From Halomonas citrativorans (GTDB taxonomy: Bacteria; Pseudomonadota; Gammaproteobacteria; Pseudomonadales; Halomonadaceae), in the NCBI RefSeq assembly GCF_900163645.1, contig NZ_FUKM01000046.1, positions 1 through 64,000 of the forward strand: DNA of 64,000 bases, read 5' to 3'. The position numbers and the translations under genes are program-made. Of the stretch, positions 1 to 9,582 are shown piece by piece. How positions within the stretch are numbered: position 1 is the first letter of the stretch; every line of letters starts with the position of its first letter. The notes under the pieces are model-generated. The model saw nothing but the letters and a program-made list of their open reading frames with translations, was not told the DNA's origin and did no database searches.

Positions 1-147
1 CGCCTGCCTTGATATCTGGTGACTTGTCACCCTCATCGGCAAACGCCCACATGAATTACCTGATCAAATTGTTAAAGAGCTGTTTCGCTTGAGGTTAATG
101 TTACCAACATTCGACTCGATGACCGGAGCCGCTTGCCTCAGCGAGGA
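1..147 (-). promoter_or_regulatory. rRNA operon 5' leader with boxA anti-terminator
   Basis: Read on the minus strand, this stretch is the leader of an rRNA operon whose 16S gene should start beyond base 1. The reverse complement of 70-80 is GCTCTTTAACA, the boxA anti-termination element. It is followed by AATTTGATCAGGTAATTC and TGTGGG, as in gammaproteobacterial 16S leaders. BoxA recruits the Nus factor complex so that rRNA transcription resists Rho. No mature rRNA sequence is inside the window. The leader length is inferred from the promoter at 154-181. Confidence 0.85.
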
Positions 148-153
148 AGGCGT

Positions 154-181
154 ATTCTACGCATTTCCTGTTGTTTGTCAA
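154..181 (-). promoter_or_regulatory. rRNA operon promoter (sigma-70)
   Basis: The minus strand carries TTGACA (176-181), a 16-base spacer and TAGAAT (154-159), followed by a GC-rich discriminator. This is a strong rRNA P1-type promoter, and transcription should start near 147. It lies about 175 bases downstream of the tyrS stop codon, so the rRNA operon is transcribed independently of tyrS. The rest of 182-356 shows no gene. Confidence 0.8.
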
Positions 182-356
182 CCGCTGTTTTTAGCGGGTG
201 AAGCAAGCGATTAAAACTTCGCTAACCTCCTGACAAACCGAAGGTTTTCACCTTCACTCACCGCTGGTAACGCTGGGCGTCCCCGGCAGCGGATGCGTAC
301 TTTACGGATTCGCTACCGGTTTGGCAAGGCCTTTTTTGAAGATCGTTTCAAAAACT

Positions 357-1556
357 TCAAACAAGCGTCACACGGCCGTAACGTTTCTTGCCCGCCTGTA
401 TAACGTAGACCTTACCCGTTGCCAACATGGTGTCCTGCGCAACCACGTTGCCATCAACCTTAACACTCCCGTTCTTAAGCATGTCTTTCGCTTGGGCACT
501 GTTTTTGGTAAGGCCTGAACGGTTGAGTACGGCAGCAATGGGGGCTTGACCAGCGCCTTCAAAATCCACTGCTATTTCTGGCAGATCATCAGGCACTTCG
601 CCATCGGCCAGTTGGTTACCCGCTGACTTGTGCGCATTAGCGGCGGCTTCTTCACCGTGGTAGCGAGCAATCAGCTCACGCGCCAGTTCCATTTTCACAT
701 CACGCGGGTTTGCACCCTGCTCAACGCTCTGCTTAAGCGCACCAAGCTCTTCGTTGGATTTCAGCGACAGTAGCTCAAAGTAGCGCCACATTAAGCTATC
801 GGGCATTGAAACCAGCTTGTTGAACATGGAACCCGGTGCTTCATCAACGCCCACGTAGTTGCCGAGCGACTTCGACATCTTCTGCACGCCGTCAAGACCT
901 TCCAGCAGCGGCATGGTGATAACGACTTGAGGCTCCTGGCCGAAGTGCTTTTGAATTTCACGCCCCATCAGCAGGTTGAACTTCTGGTCGGTGCCGCCCA
1001 ACTCGATATCCGCTTCCAGCGCCACAGAGTCATAGCCCTGAACCAGCGGATACAGAAACTCATGAATGGCGATAGGTTGATTGGCTTTATAGCGTTTTTC
1101 AAAATCATCCCGCTCAAGCATACGCGCAACGGTGCTTTGTGCGGCCAGCTCAATCATCTTGGCGGCGGTCAGCTCGCCAAACCACTCCGCATTAAAGCGC
1201 ACCTCGGTCTTTTCAGGATCAAGGATCTTGAAAACCTGCTCTTTATAGGTTTCCGCGTTGGCTTTCACATCGGCTTCGGTCAGTGGCTTGCGGGTGATGT
1301 TCTTACCCGTCGGGTCACCAATACGTCCAGTGAAGTCACCGATCAGAAAAATAACGGTATGCCCCAGGTCCTGGAATTGACGCATTTTGGTCAGAAGTAC
1401 GCTGTGACCCAAATGCAGGTCAGGGGCTGTGGGGTCAAAACCAGCTTTGATACGCAGCTTGCGCCCGGAGGCCAGCTTCTTTTTAAGCTCGTCCTCTACG
1501 AGGATTTCATGCGTACCCCGCGCCAACAGCGCTAAAGCCTGATCCACCTCACTCAT
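357..1556 (-). CDS. tyrS: tyrosyl-tRNA synthetase
   Basis: TyrS charges tRNA-Tyr with tyrosine in the cytoplasm. The 399-aa protein has the class I signature as HLGH (in [14 protein letters not shown], near residue 46) and KMSKS (in [13 protein letters not shown]). It ends in an S4 RNA-binding domain ([23 protein letters not shown] region). The length fits the roughly 400-residue TyrS subclass. The start at 1556 (MSEVDQAL) was chosen over an upstream in-frame codon because GGAGAGAGG precedes it and the upstream 47 residues do not look like TyrS. It is divergent from anmK and is followed on the same strand by an rRNA operon. Confidence 0.96.
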   Translation of the reverse strand: MSEVDQALALLARGTHEILVEDELKKKLASGRKLRIKAGFDPTAPDLHLGHSVLLTKMRQFQDLGHTVIFLIGDFTGRIGDPTGKNITRKPLTEADVKANAETYKEQVFKILDPEKTEVRFNAEWFGELTAAKMIELAAQSTVARMLERDDFEKRYKANQPIAIHEFLYPLVQGYDSVALEADIELGGTDQKFNLLMGREIQKHFGQEPQVVITMPLLEGLDGVQKMSKSLGNYVGVDEAPGSMFNKLVSMPDSLMWRYFELLSLKSNEELGALKQSVEQGANPRDVKMELARELIARYHGEEAAANAHKSAGNQLADGEVPDDLPEIAVDFEGAGQAPIAAVLNRSGLTKNSAQAKDMLKNGSVKVDGNVVAQDTMLATGKVYVIQAGKKRYGRVTLV

Positions 1557-1671
1557 TGCCTCTCTCCACTCTAAACGTTGCCCCATTGGGCATACAGATG
1601 AACAATAGCCGACGATGTTACCATGCCTGCCCGACCTGGTTGAGCCTTCGCACCGCCTTGGATACTGCTTT

Positions 1672-2814
1672 ATGAAAACGCTCCCCACTGCTCCCACACT
1701 TTATTATATGGGTTTAATGTCAGGCACCAGCCTTGACGGTATTGATGCCGCGCTTATTGCGATCACTCCCACCGCCCCGCCTCGGCTGGTGGCAACCCAT
1801 GCCGAGCCCATGCCGGAAGCATTGCACAGCGCACTATTAACGCTATGTAACGCAGAGCAGGTAAGTTTCGCCCAGTTGGCCTTGGCAGAAAATGCCTTTT
1901 GCCACCTTCAGGCGCAGGCTATTAACACACTCTTGGCCCAGCAGTGTCTTTCACCCAGCCAGATTAGTGCGGTCGGCAGTCATGGCCAAACCATCGAGCA
2001 TGCGCCTGACGGACATAGCGGCGGCCCTGCCTACACGCTGCAGTTGGATAATCCAAGCCTATTGGCGGAATTGACTGGCTGTACTGTCGTCGCCGACTTT
2101 CGCCGCCGCGACTTGGCGGCAGGCGGTCAGGCAGCCCCGCTTGCACCCGCCTTTCATCAGGCACTGTTCGGCAGACAGACGGTAGAGCAGCTCATCCTTA
2201 ACCTGGGCGGGATTGCCAACGTCACTTGGTTGCCGCGCCATACAGACCAGCCGGCACTGGGGTTTGATACCGGTCCGGCTAATGTATTACTGGATGCCTG
2301 GTTTGCGAAACATTACCCCAGCCGGTTTGATCAAAACGGCACCTGGGCCAAAAGCGGCCAGGTAGATAGCGCTCTCTTGGTGCGTTTTCTCACCGAACCC
2401 TTCTTTCGCCAACCGCCGCCGCGCAGCACCGGGCGCGAACTTTTTCACTTAACGTGGCTCAAGCAGCACCTTACCGGCACAGAGTCGCCCGAAGACGTGC
2501 AGGCCACACTTGCCGAGCTAACAGCGATTAGCGTGGCCGAAGGCATTAAGCACTTATTACCCGACAACCAACCCGCGACCCTAATCACCTGCGGCGGAGG
2601 CGCCCATAACGCCTATTTAATGGCACGCCTAGCCCATCACCTACCTAACGCCACGTTTACCTCGCCATCGGCTTACGGCTGGCCAGAAGACTGGATTGAA
2701 GCTGGTGCGTTTGCCTGGCTTGCCCATCAGCGCTTGCACCATTTACCTGGCAATTTGCCCTCGGTCACTGGCGCCAGCGGCCTGCGCGTATTGGGGGGCA
2801 TTTACTCACGCTAA
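1672..2814 (+). CDS. anmK: anhydro-N-acetylmuramic acid kinase
   Basis: AnmK phosphorylates and opens 1,6-anhydro-MurNAc to MurNAc-6-phosphate during recycling of peptidoglycan. The 380-aa protein starts MKTLPTAP and carries the family N-terminal motif [13 protein letters not shown]. It also has the conserved GSHGQT, FNLGGIAN-like ([10 protein letters not shown]) and GFDTGPAN blocks and a C-terminal CGGGAHN motif. ATG 1672 is preferred over an earlier in-frame start because the upstream 19 residues are not family-like. It is divergent from tyrS, an arrangement also seen in related gammaproteobacteria. Confidence 0.93.
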   Translation: MKTLPTAPTLYYMGLMSGTSLDGIDAALIAITPTAPPRLVATHAEPMPEALHSALLTLCNAEQVSFAQLALAENAFCHLQAQAINTLLAQQCLSPSQISAVGSHGQTIEHAPDGHSGGPAYTLQLDNPSLLAELTGCTVVADFRRRDLAAGGQAAPLAPAFHQALFGRQTVEQLILNLGGIANVTWLPRHTDQPALGFDTGPANVLLDAWFAKHYPSRFDQNGTWAKSGQVDSALLVRFLTEPFFRQPPPRSTGRELFHLTWLKQHLTGTESPEDVQATLAELTAISVAEGIKHLLPDNQPATLITCGGGAHNAYLMARLAHHLPNATFTSPSAYGWPEDWIEAGAFAWLAHQRLHHLPGNLPSVTGASGLRVLGGIYSR

Positions 2815-2943
2815 GTGCCAAGCGGCGGAAGCTGCTGATCTTTATTAGTGAAAAGAAACCATTTGAACGCATTCTACTTTGCCGAGGATGCGCGCAGTTC
2901 GGTAATATCCCTATCACTTCCAACTGCGGTAAGGTGCTTGAGT

Positions 2944-3654
2944 ATGATGGACATCGCGCTTCCTGAATCGCTCGCCCAAGCGCGAGAACGTCTGCATCAG
3001 GCGCTTTTAGAGGCCAAGCGCCCTTTAAATGACGCAACGCTGCTTGTGGTGAGCAAAACCAAGCCAGTCTCCCTGATTCGCCAGGCTTATGCGCTTGGTC
3101 AACGGGCGTTCGGCGAGAACTATTTGCAAGAAGCATTAGACAAGCAGATCGAGCTCGCTGACCTGAACGACATTGTGTGGCATTTCATTGGTCCGCTACA
3201 GTCAAATAAAACCCGTGCGGTGGCAGAGCACTTTGACTGGATACATAGCGTTGATCGCTTAAAAATTGCCAACCGGCTCAGCGAGCAGCGCCCAAGCCAT
3301 TTAGCGCCGTTAAATATATGTTTACAGGTTAATATTAGCCGTGAGGCGTCTAAATCGGGGGTTATACCTGAAGACGTTAAGGCGCTGGCCTATGAGGCAG
3401 CCCAACTGCCCCGTTTACGGCTGCGCGGTTTAATGGCAATTCCCGCGCCAGCTGACACGCTAGAGGCGCAGCGCAAGCCGTTAGCCGAACTAAGGCATCT
3501 GCTGACAGAACTACAGACAACGCTGCCTCAGGCCCCATTAGACACGCTATCAATGGGCATGAGTGATGACCTTGAAGCCGCCGTGATGGAAGGTGCCACG
3601 CTGGTACGTTTAGGCACGGCTATTTTCGGTGCGCGCGGCGCAGTCAATTCATAA
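2944..3654 (+). CDS. yggS: YggS-family pyridoxal phosphate homeostasis protein
   Basis: This is a single-domain PLP-binding barrel protein of the YggS/PLPBP family, thought to buffer free pyridoxal phosphate and amino-acid pools. No catalytic activity is established for the family. The 236-aa product contains VSKTKPVSLIRQAY, where the lysine of VSKTK is the expected PLP-binding residue. It also has FGENYLQEA, WHFIGPLQSNK, and SMGMSDDLEAAVMEGATLVRLGTAIFG near the end. Tandem ATG codons at 2944 and 2947 are both possible starts. It lies just before proC (14-base gap) and yggT, the usual yggS-proC-yggT order. Confidence 0.92.
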   Translation: MMDIALPESLAQARERLHQALLEAKRPLNDATLLVVSKTKPVSLIRQAYALGQRAFGENYLQEALDKQIELADLNDIVWHFIGPLQSNKTRAVAEHFDWIHSVDRLKIANRLSEQRPSHLAPLNICLQVNISREASKSGVIPEDVKALAYEAAQLPRLRLRGLMAIPAPADTLEAQRKPLAELRHLLTELQTTLPQAPLDTLSMGMSDDLEAAVMEGATLVRLGTAIFGARGAVNS

Positions 3655-3668
3655 CACAGGACACGCAC

Positions 3669-4493
3669 ATGGCAAGCAAGATCACTTTCATCGGCGCAGG
3701 CAATATGGCGACCGCTATTATCGGTGGCCTTATCGACAGCGGTGCTGCGCCCACGGACCTTACCGCCACCGCGCCCAGCAGCAGCGAGCTGACGCCGGTT
3801 AAAGAGCGCCTGGGTATTAATATCCACACCGACAACAACGTTGCCGTCAGTAACGCAGACGTGGTGGTTCTGGCCGTTAAGCCACAGATCATGCGGGTGG
3901 TATGTGAAGAGCTGCGGGAGACTATTCAGCAACAACGCCCGTTGGTGATTTCGATTGCAGCAGGCCTGGACGCCGCGACCATCGACCAGTGGCTAGGGGG
4001 CAATAACGCCTTGGTCCGCTGCATGCCCAATACACCTTCGTTGGTGGGATACGGCGCCAGCGGCCTGTTCGCTAATTCAGCCGTGAGCGATACCCAGCGC
4101 GATATCGCCACTCAGCTAATGGAAGCCGTCGGCATTGTTGAGTGGGTGGAAGAAGAGTCGCTTTTGGACGCGGTAACGGCGGTTTCGGGCAGCGCCCCGG
4201 CCTACTTCTTTTTAATGTTTGAGGCCATGGAAGAGGCTGCCGTAACGCTTGGCTTACCGGCTGAAACGGCACGCCGCCTGGCCATCCAAACAGCGCTGGG
4301 CGCCGCCACCATGGCGCAGAAGAGTGACAAAGACCCTGCCACGCTTAAGCAGAACGTGATGTCGCCTGGCGGCACTACTGAACGCGCGATTCATCATCTG
4401 GAAGAGGCGCAGTTGCGCACTACCATTGCCGATGCCATGGAAGCCTGTGCCAAGCGCGCCCAGGAAATGGCCCGTGAATTAAGCAGCCACTGA
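3669..4493 (+). CDS. proC: pyrroline-5-carboxylate reductase
   Basis: ProC carries out the last step of proline synthesis, the NAD(P)H-dependent reduction of pyrroline-5-carboxylate. The 274-aa protein begins with a Rossmann dinucleotide motif (ITFIGAGNMATAIIGGL). It contains VVLAVKPQ and VRCMPNTPSLVGYGASGL. The C-terminal helical domain has AVSGSAPAYFF and VMSPGGTTERAIHHLE, all ProC hallmarks. It sits in a compact rightward run between yggS and yggT. Proline metabolism is relevant to a halophile, but no special regulation is visible. Confidence 0.96.
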   Translation: MASKITFIGAGNMATAIIGGLIDSGAAPTDLTATAPSSSELTPVKERLGINIHTDNNVAVSNADVVVLAVKPQIMRVVCEELRETIQQQRPLVISIAAGLDAATIDQWLGGNNALVRCMPNTPSLVGYGASGLFANSAVSDTQRDIATQLMEAVGIVEWVEEESLLDAVTAVSGSAPAYFFLMFEAMEEAAVTLGLPAETARRLAIQTALGAATMAQKSDKDPATLKQNVMSPGGTTERAIHHLEEAQLRTTIADAMEACAKRAQEMARELSSH

Positions 4494-4521
4494 ATCATCT
4501 AACGTAACGGAGACACCAGCA

Positions 4522-5115
4522 ATGGGCAGTCAATTGGGTAGCGCCGGGTTAACGCTAGTTAACTCACTGATCAATATTTATTTATTTTTACTTATGCTGC
4601 GATTCTTATTGCAGGCATCGCGGGCGGACTACTACAACCCGCTAAGTCAGTCGGTGGTTAAGATCACCCAGCCTGTCGTAAGGCCTTTCCAGAGCTTTTT
4701 AGGCCCTGTGGCAGGCCGTTTCGACCTTGCCACACTCGCCGCAGGCTTTGTGCTGAAAGTAGTGAGCATGGTGGCTATCTTCATGGTGATCGGCATTGGC
4801 ATCCCGCCCATTGCCGGGCTGCTAATTGCAGGGGTGGCGGCGATTGCCAATGCGATCTTAAAGATCTACTTTTTCGCTCTGATTGTGATGATCATTTTGA
4901 GCTGGGTTGCTCCGAATGCCAGCCACCCGGGCGCACTACTGGTCATGCAGCTGGTTGAACCCATCATGGCGCCGGTACGCAGGGTAATTCCACCGCTGGG
5001 AATGATCGACCTGTCTCCCATCGTGGTCTTTATTGCCATCAATCTTCTTGATGGCTTGGTGGCTGGCTCTCTGATCCGTGCTGCCGGCATTTCAGGGGCC
5101 CTGGTAGGGCTTTAA
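4522..5115 (+). CDS. yggT: YggT family integral membrane protein
   Basis: A 197-aa membrane protein with two tandem YGGT domains, each a pair of hydrophobic segments (about residues 8-30, 72-105, 112-135 and 160-185). The conserved loops have the LSQSVVKITQPVVRPF and LLVMQLVEPIMAPVRRVIP type. The family is widespread and of uncertain function; links to osmotic tolerance and to membrane or cell-shape processes have been proposed. AACGGAGACACC provides a ribosome-binding site. It lies in the usual position after proC. Confidence 0.88.
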   Translation: MGSQLGSAGLTLVNSLINIYLFLLMLRFLLQASRADYYNPLSQSVVKITQPVVRPFQSFLGPVAGRFDLATLAAGFVLKVVSMVAIFMVIGIGIPPIAGLLIAGVAAIANAILKIYFFALIVMIILSWVAPNASHPGALLVMQLVEPIMAPVRRVIPPLGMIDLSPIVVFIAINLLDGLVAGSLIRAAGISGALVGL

Positions 5116-5183
5116 GATTTTTTTAGCCCCGCTTCCCCCCGGCTTTATTCAGAAGAACCCATTTTGCAGGACTAACGCTTTCG

Positions 5184-6365
5184 ATGCCCGACTCAGACAC
5201 GCTTGCCTTTGCTGACCGACCAACGGACGCCGTTGGTCTTGTCACGCCTCATATTGCGCAGTTCGACACGCCGCTTGCCCTCGCCTGCGGAAAAGTGCTT
5301 CCGGAATATGAGCTGATCTATGAGACCTACGGCACGTTAAACGCCGAACGCAGCAATGCGGTGTTGATTTGCCATGCGCTTTCCGGCCATCACCACGCGG
5401 CGGGCTATCACAGCCAGAATGACCGCAAGCCCGGCTGGTGGGATGCGCACATTGGGCCAGGTAAATCGATCGACACCAATCGCTTCTTTGTGGTTTCCCT
5501 GAATAACCTGGGCGGCTGCCACGGCAGCACCGGGCCGGTTAGCCACAATCCTGAAACCGGTCGCCAGTGGGGGCCAGACTTCCCCATGGTCACGGTCAGT
5601 GATTGGGTCGCAAGCCAGGCGCGCTTGGCCGACCACTTGGGGATTGAGCGCTGGGCGGCAGCCGTAGGCGGAAGCCTCGGTGGCATGCAGGCACTGCAGT
5701 GGACGATTACCTACCCTGAGCGAGTGGCTAACGCCGTCGTAATTGCCGCAACACCTCGGCTTTCAGCGCAGAATATTGCGTTTAACGAAGTAGCCCGCCA
5801 GGCCATCCGCTCGGATACCGAGTTCTTCGGCGGCTGGTACGCCGAGCATGACACCGTACCCAAGCGCGGGTTGAAACTGGCACGCATGGTGGGACATATC
5901 ACCTACTTGTCAGAAGACGCCATGGGCAGCAAGTTCGGGCGCGACCTTAGAAGCGACGACCTTAACTTCGGCTTCGATGTTGAGTTCCAGGTCGAATCCT
6001 ACCTGCGCTACCAGGGCGACGCGTTCTCCACCGCCTTTGATGCCAATACCTATCTCTTGATGACCAAGGCGCTGGACTATTTTGACCCGGCCGCCACCTG
6101 CGACGGCGACCTGGCCAAAGCGCTTGCCCCTGCACAGTGCCCTTTCCTGATTGTCAGTTTCACTACCGATTGGCGCTTCCCGCCCGCCCGTTCCCGTGAG
6201 CTGGTCGATGCTCTTACCCGTGCAGGCAAGTCGGTTAGCTACGCCAATATTGCGTCGCCCCATGGGCACGATGCGTTTTTGCTACCGGAGCCACGTTATG
6301 AAGCGCTGTTCAGCGCCTTTATGAACCGTACTGCTCGTGAGCTAGGCCTGGAGGAGATCCGTTGA
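5184..6365 (+). CDS. metX: homoserine O-acyltransferase
   Basis: MetX activates homoserine by O-acylation, the first committed step of methionine synthesis. The 393-aa alpha/beta hydrolase has an oxyanion-loop region [12 protein letters not shown]. The nucleophile Ser is at about 164 in [12 protein letters not shown], and the acid and base lie in FTTDWRFPP (about 320) and [10 protein letters not shown] (about 355). MetX enzymes of gammaproteobacteria may use acetyl- or succinyl-CoA, and I cannot assign the donor by eye. Its TGA shares a base with the metW ATG (TGATG at 6363-6367), so the pair is probably translationally coupled. Confidence 0.94.
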   Translation: MPDSDTLAFADRPTDAVGLVTPHIAQFDTPLALACGKVLPEYELIYETYGTLNAERSNAVLICHALSGHHHAAGYHSQNDRKPGWWDAHIGPGKSIDTNRFFVVSLNNLGGCHGSTGPVSHNPETGRQWGPDFPMVTVSDWVASQARLADHLGIERWAAAVGGSLGGMQALQWTITYPERVANAVVIAATPRLSAQNIAFNEVARQAIRSDTEFFGGWYAEHDTVPKRGLKLARMVGHITYLSEDAMGSKFGRDLRSDDLNFGFDVEFQVESYLRYQGDAFSTAFDANTYLLMTKALDYFDPAATCDGDLAKALAPAQCPFLIVSFTTDWRFPPARSRELVDALTRAGKSVSYANIASPHGHDAFLLPEPRYEALFSAFMNRTARELGLEEIR

Positions 6366-6958
6366 TGCGCGCCGACCTTGAACTGATTTACGACTGGGTG
6401 CCCAAAGGGGCTCACGTGCTGGACCTCGCCTGCGGCGATGGCGAGCTTCTGGAGAGCCTGGCCCGCGACAAGGGCGTAACTGGCTACGGTCTGGAGATCG
6501 ACCCAGATGGCATAACCAGCTGCGTGGCACGCGGCGTCAGCGTGATAGAGCACAACCTGGACGACGGACTGGCCAGCTTTTGCGATCACAGCTACGACCA
6601 GGTCATCATGACCCAAGCACTCCAGGCGCTGCGCCGCCCCGACAAAATGCTTGATGAGATGCTGCGCGTCGCTGACGAAGGCATTATCACCTTCCCCAAC
6701 TTTGCCTACTGGCGCCACCGCGTCTACCTGGGCCTACGTGGCTACATGCCGGTCTCCAAGTCACTGCCTCACGCCTGGTACGACACACCCAACATCCACT
6801 TGTCGACCTTTAACGACTTCGAGCAACTGTGCCGTGAAAAGGGCCTGGTGATCGTGGACCGTGCCGTGGGTGTGGGCGAGCGCCGTGGACACTGGACCTC
6901 AAAGTGGTGGCCCAACCTCTTCGGCGAGATCGCCATCTTCCGCGTACGTCGCCGTTAA
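6365..6958 (+). CDS. metW: methionine biosynthesis protein MetW
   Basis: MetW is a class I SAM-dependent methyltransferase-like protein that works with MetX in methionine synthesis; its exact role is unsettled. The 197-aa product has the SAM-binding glycine-rich motif VLDLACGDGELLESL near residues 18-32. It also has VIMTQALQALRRPDKML and the family ending WWPNLFGEIAIFRV. The start is ATG 6365 after GGAGGAGA. A TTG three bases upstream is in frame but less likely. Its last 60 bases overlap the end of sfsA on the opposite strand. Confidence 0.93.
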   Translation: MRADLELIYDWVPKGAHVLDLACGDGELLESLARDKGVTGYGLEIDPDGITSCVARGVSVIEHNLDDGLASFCDHSYDQVIMTQALQALRRPDKMLDEMLRVADEGIITFPNFAYWRHRVYLGLRGYMPVSKSLPHAWYDTPNIHLSTFNDFEQLCREKGLVIVDRAVGVGERRGHWTSKWWPNLFGEIAIFRVRRR

Positions 6959-7720
6959 GCGAACCGGCAGCGTGCGCGCAAGCGTTACGCTGACCGGAAC
7001 ACCCTCCTTCCACTGGGTGCTCGTACCATACGCGAGCACTTCAACACCGCTGGCAACTGCCGCCTCAAGCCCTGCCGCATAGGCGGCGTCGATATGCGCA
7101 GCGGGTGCGACATCATTAATACCTTCGTGAGCAATGCAAAACAGCAGCACGGCCCGTTCACCCTTCAAGGCCAATGCACTTAACGCCTGCAGGTGTTTAA
7201 GCCCGCGCACGCTTACCGAGTCGGGGAAATACCCGTATCCATCCTGCTCTTTGAGGGTTACCTGTTTGACCTCAATGTACGCGCGCCCTTTAACCGGGTC
7301 CTCAAGCAGAAAATCAAGCCGCGATTCCCCTACCTTTACCTCACGACGCTGGCAAGCATAACCGGCGAGCGCCTCCAGTTGGTTAGCGCTGAGCGCCGCC
7401 TCGACAATCCGGTTGGTTCGCCCCGTATGAACTGATACCAACGACACGCTGCCATCGGGCTGGGGCAATTCAATGAGCTCCCATGTCCATAAAAGCTTAC
7501 GTTTGGGGTTATCACTGGGTGACAGCCACACTCGGCAGCCGGGCACATTGACGGCTTTCATCGACCCAGTATTGGGGCAGTGCGCTACCACTTCTCGGCC
7601 ATCGTCCAGGCGCACATCAGCAAAAAAACGCTTGTAGCGGCGCAGCAGCGTACCGGGCGCCAGTGACGGATAACGCAATGGATAATGCAACGGAGAATGC
7701 AGCGAAGAGGCCAGTGTCAT
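6899..7720 (-). CDS. sfsA: SfsA sugar fermentation stimulation / DNA-binding nuclease-like protein
   Basis: SfsA-family protein with an N-terminal OB-like DNA-binding region and a nuclease-fold C-terminal domain. It was named for stimulation of maltose use in E. coli. Family motifs seen are RYKRFFADVRLDDG, AHCPNTGSM, ESRLDFLLE (catalytic-like D), YIEVKQVTL (E..K) and FPDSVSVRGLKHL. At 273 aa it exceeds the usual 230-240. The extra residues are an N-terminal segment and an 18-residue tail after LPVRL, and the tail is encoded antisense to metW. Its ATG overlaps the aminotransferase stop by four bases (ATGA), suggesting coupling. Confidence 0.9.
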   Translation of the reverse strand: MTLASSLHSPLHYPLRYPSLAPGTLLRRYKRFFADVRLDDGREVVAHCPNTGSMKAVNVPGCRVWLSPSDNPKRKLLWTWELIELPQPDGSVSLVSVHTGRTNRIVEAALSANQLEALAGYACQRREVKVGESRLDFLLEDPVKGRAYIEVKQVTLKEQDGYGYFPDSVSVRGLKHLQALSALALKGERAVLLFCIAHEGINDVAPAAHIDAAYAAGLEAAVASGVEVLAYGTSTQWKEGVPVSVTLARTLPVRLTATYAEDGDLAEEVGPPL

Positions 7721-8877
7721 AGCCGCCCCACGAAGCGGGTGATCCGCGCCACCGCTTCCTCAAGCCGAGCAACGTCATTGGTAAACGCAATCCGCACATG
7801 GTGCTCGCCACCGCGCACGGCAAAATCAATACCGGGGGTAATGGCTACATTTTCCTCTTCCAGCAGCCGTTCACAAAATGCCTGGCTATCGCGGCTATAG
7901 CGCGAGATATCCAGCCAGACATAAAACGCGCCTTGAGGCGGTAAATCGGGCGCCAGGCCGAGCATCGCCAGCCCATCAAGCAATACCTGACGGCGCTCGG
8001 AGAGAATTTCACGACGCTGCTCCAGAATCGCCCGGCACTCGGGAGTGAAAGCGGCAAGCGCTGCATGCTGAGACGGGGTAGAAGCCGCCAGAAAGACGTT
8101 CTGGGCAAGCCGGGTCAAGGGCTCAACCGCGCGCTGCGGCGCGACCAGCCAGCCCAGGCGCCAGCCGGTCATCCCGAAATATTTTGAGAAGCTGTTAACC
8201 ACAAACGCTTCACTGGAAAGTGATGTCGCAGACAGTGGAGCATCGTCGTAGTTGAGCCCTTGATATATCTCATCAACGATCACTTCGCCCGAGCGCGTGG
8301 CCACGGCGTCCAGCACTTGAGAAAGCTGCTCAGCACTCAAGGTGTGTCCGGTAGGGTTGGAGGGCGAAGCCAGCATGGCCAGCCGGGTTTCATCACGCCA
8401 GTGCCGCTCGACCAAACCAGCATCCAACTGCCAGCCACTCTCACGTCCCACGGAAACCGCGTCAACCTCAGCGCCTGCCAACGCCATGAAATGGCGGTTG
8501 CATGGATAATTGGGGTCCGCCATCAGCACCCGGTCACCGCCCTCTACAAGCAATTGGCTTGCTAGCAGCAGCGCGCCGGATGCACCCGGTGTAACCAGAA
8601 TTCGGGCAGGATCCACGTCAGCATTAAAGTGTTCAGCATAGTGGTCAGCGATAGCTTCACGCAGCGCAGGCAGCCCGGCGGCGGGAGTATAACGCGTCTG
8701 GCCACGTGCCAAGGCCTGTTGGCCTGCCGCAATGATCGGCTCAGGCGTGGCAAAATCAGGCTCACCGACCTCCAAATGAATCACATCATGCCCGGCTGCC
8801 TCCCGCGTCTGGGCCATTTCCAGCAAGTGCATCACACGAAAGGGCGCCACGTGGCTGACTCGCGAATTCCAGGCCAT
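7717..8877 (-). CDS. pyridoxal phosphate-dependent aminotransferase (class I/II)
   Basis: A 386-aa fold-type I aminotransferase. It shows the N-terminal block LEVGEPDFATPEPI, a cofactor region TPGASGALLLASQLL, MADPNYPCNRHF, and substrate-site SPSNPTGHTLS. The PLP-lysine region is VNSFSKYFGMTGWRLGW (Lys of SFSK), and the C-terminal Arg is in HVRIAFTNDVARLEEA. Substrate specificity cannot be read by eye; the family covers aspartate, aromatic and other amino acids. ATG 8877 follows GGAGGAG and removes a non-homologous 26-residue extension. It is divergent from dksA and coupled to sfsA. Confidence 0.88.
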   Translation of the reverse strand: MAWNSRVSHVAPFRVMHLLEMAQTREAAGHDVIHLEVGEPDFATPEPIIAAGQQALARGQTRYTPAAGLPALREAIADHYAEHFNADVDPARILVTPGASGALLLASQLLVEGGDRVLMADPNYPCNRHFMALAGAEVDAVSVGRESGWQLDAGLVERHWRDETRLAMLASPSNPTGHTLSAEQLSQVLDAVATRSGEVIVDEIYQGLNYDDAPLSATSLSSEAFVVNSFSKYFGMTGWRLGWLVAPQRAVEPLTRLAQNVFLAASTPSQHAALAAFTPECRAILEQRREILSERRQVLLDGLAMLGLAPDLPPQGAFYVWLDISRYSRDSQAFCERLLEEENVAITPGIDFAVRGGEHHVRIAFTNDVARLEEAVARITRFVGRL

Positions 8878-9062
8878 AACGGCTCCTCCACCTAATAGAA
8901 TAAAAGCATGACATGGGTCGTACAAACGGTAGGACCATAGTCGCAAACGCACCATTATGCTTGCAAAGCGGGAGTTTTTCAGCTAAACAAGCATCCCTTT
9001 GGCGTGAGATCGTGGCATACGCTCATGATCAATCAGCAGTCATATACGTAAGGGGCAATCCC

Positions 9063-9500
9063 ATGCCAGTAGCGGAAAAAAAACCGGAAGCGGCCAAGTC
9101 CTTCACTCCGTATGAGTCGGCACCAGGTGAAGAGTACATGAACGATAAGCAGTTGGCGCATTTTCGTCAGCTGCTGTTGGACTGGAAGCAAGACCTCATG
9201 GAAGAGGTGGACCGCACCGTGCGCCACCTTCAGGAAGACGCCAACAACTACGCCGACCCCGCCGACCGGGCAACGCAGGAAGAAGGCTTTAGCCTTGAAC
9301 TGCGCACTCGCGACCGCGAGCGCAAGCTGCTCAAGAAAATCAACGAAACCATCGAAAATATCGACGACGACGATTATGGCTTCTGCGAAGCATGCGGCGT
9401 TGAAATCGGTATTCGCCGCTTGGAAGCCCGTCCTACCGCCACCCTTTGCGTTGATTGCAAAACCCTGGCGGAACTTAAAGAAAAACAGCTTGGCGGCTAA
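9063..9500 (+). CDS. dksA: RNA polymerase-binding transcription factor DksA
   Basis: DksA binds in the RNA polymerase secondary channel and, with ppGpp, represses rRNA promoters and activates amino-acid operons. The 145-aa protein has the coiled-coil domain with the acidic tip DPADRA (about 65-70). Its C-terminal zinc finger has Cys 108, 111, 129 and 132 (CEAC...CVDC). ATG 9063 follows AAGGGG and matches the usual 140-150 residue length; longer upstream frames are spurious. It is followed by a terminator and then gluQ, the conserved dksA-gluQ order. Confidence 0.97.
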   Translation: MPVAEKKPEAAKSFTPYESAPGEEYMNDKQLAHFRQLLLDWKQDLMEEVDRTVRHLQEDANNYADPADRATQEEGFSLELRTRDRERKLLKKINETIENIDDDDYGFCEACGVEIGIRRLEARPTATLCVDCKTLAELKEKQLGG

Positions 9501-9537
9501 GCCGGTTATTTAACCCCTTGGTACGCTAACGCTGAAA

Positions 9538-9568
9538 GTGGGCACCTTTGGGTGCCCGCTTTTGTTTT
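9538..9568 (+). terminator. rho-independent terminator between dksA and gluQ
   Basis: A 9-bp stem GTGGGCACC / GGTGCCCGC (one G.U pair) with loop TTTG is followed by TTTTGTTTT. It lies 38 bases after dksA and only 15 bases before the gluQ start. Most dksA transcripts should end here, and gluQ would depend on read-through or on its own promoter. Confidence 0.85.
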
Positions 9569-9582
9569 GGGTAAAGGTTTTT

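Noticed and set aside
182..356. Terminator for tyrS before the rRNA promoter
   Set aside because: TTTGAAG/CTTCAAA can pair near 330-352, but no U tract follows on the minus strand, so I do not call it.
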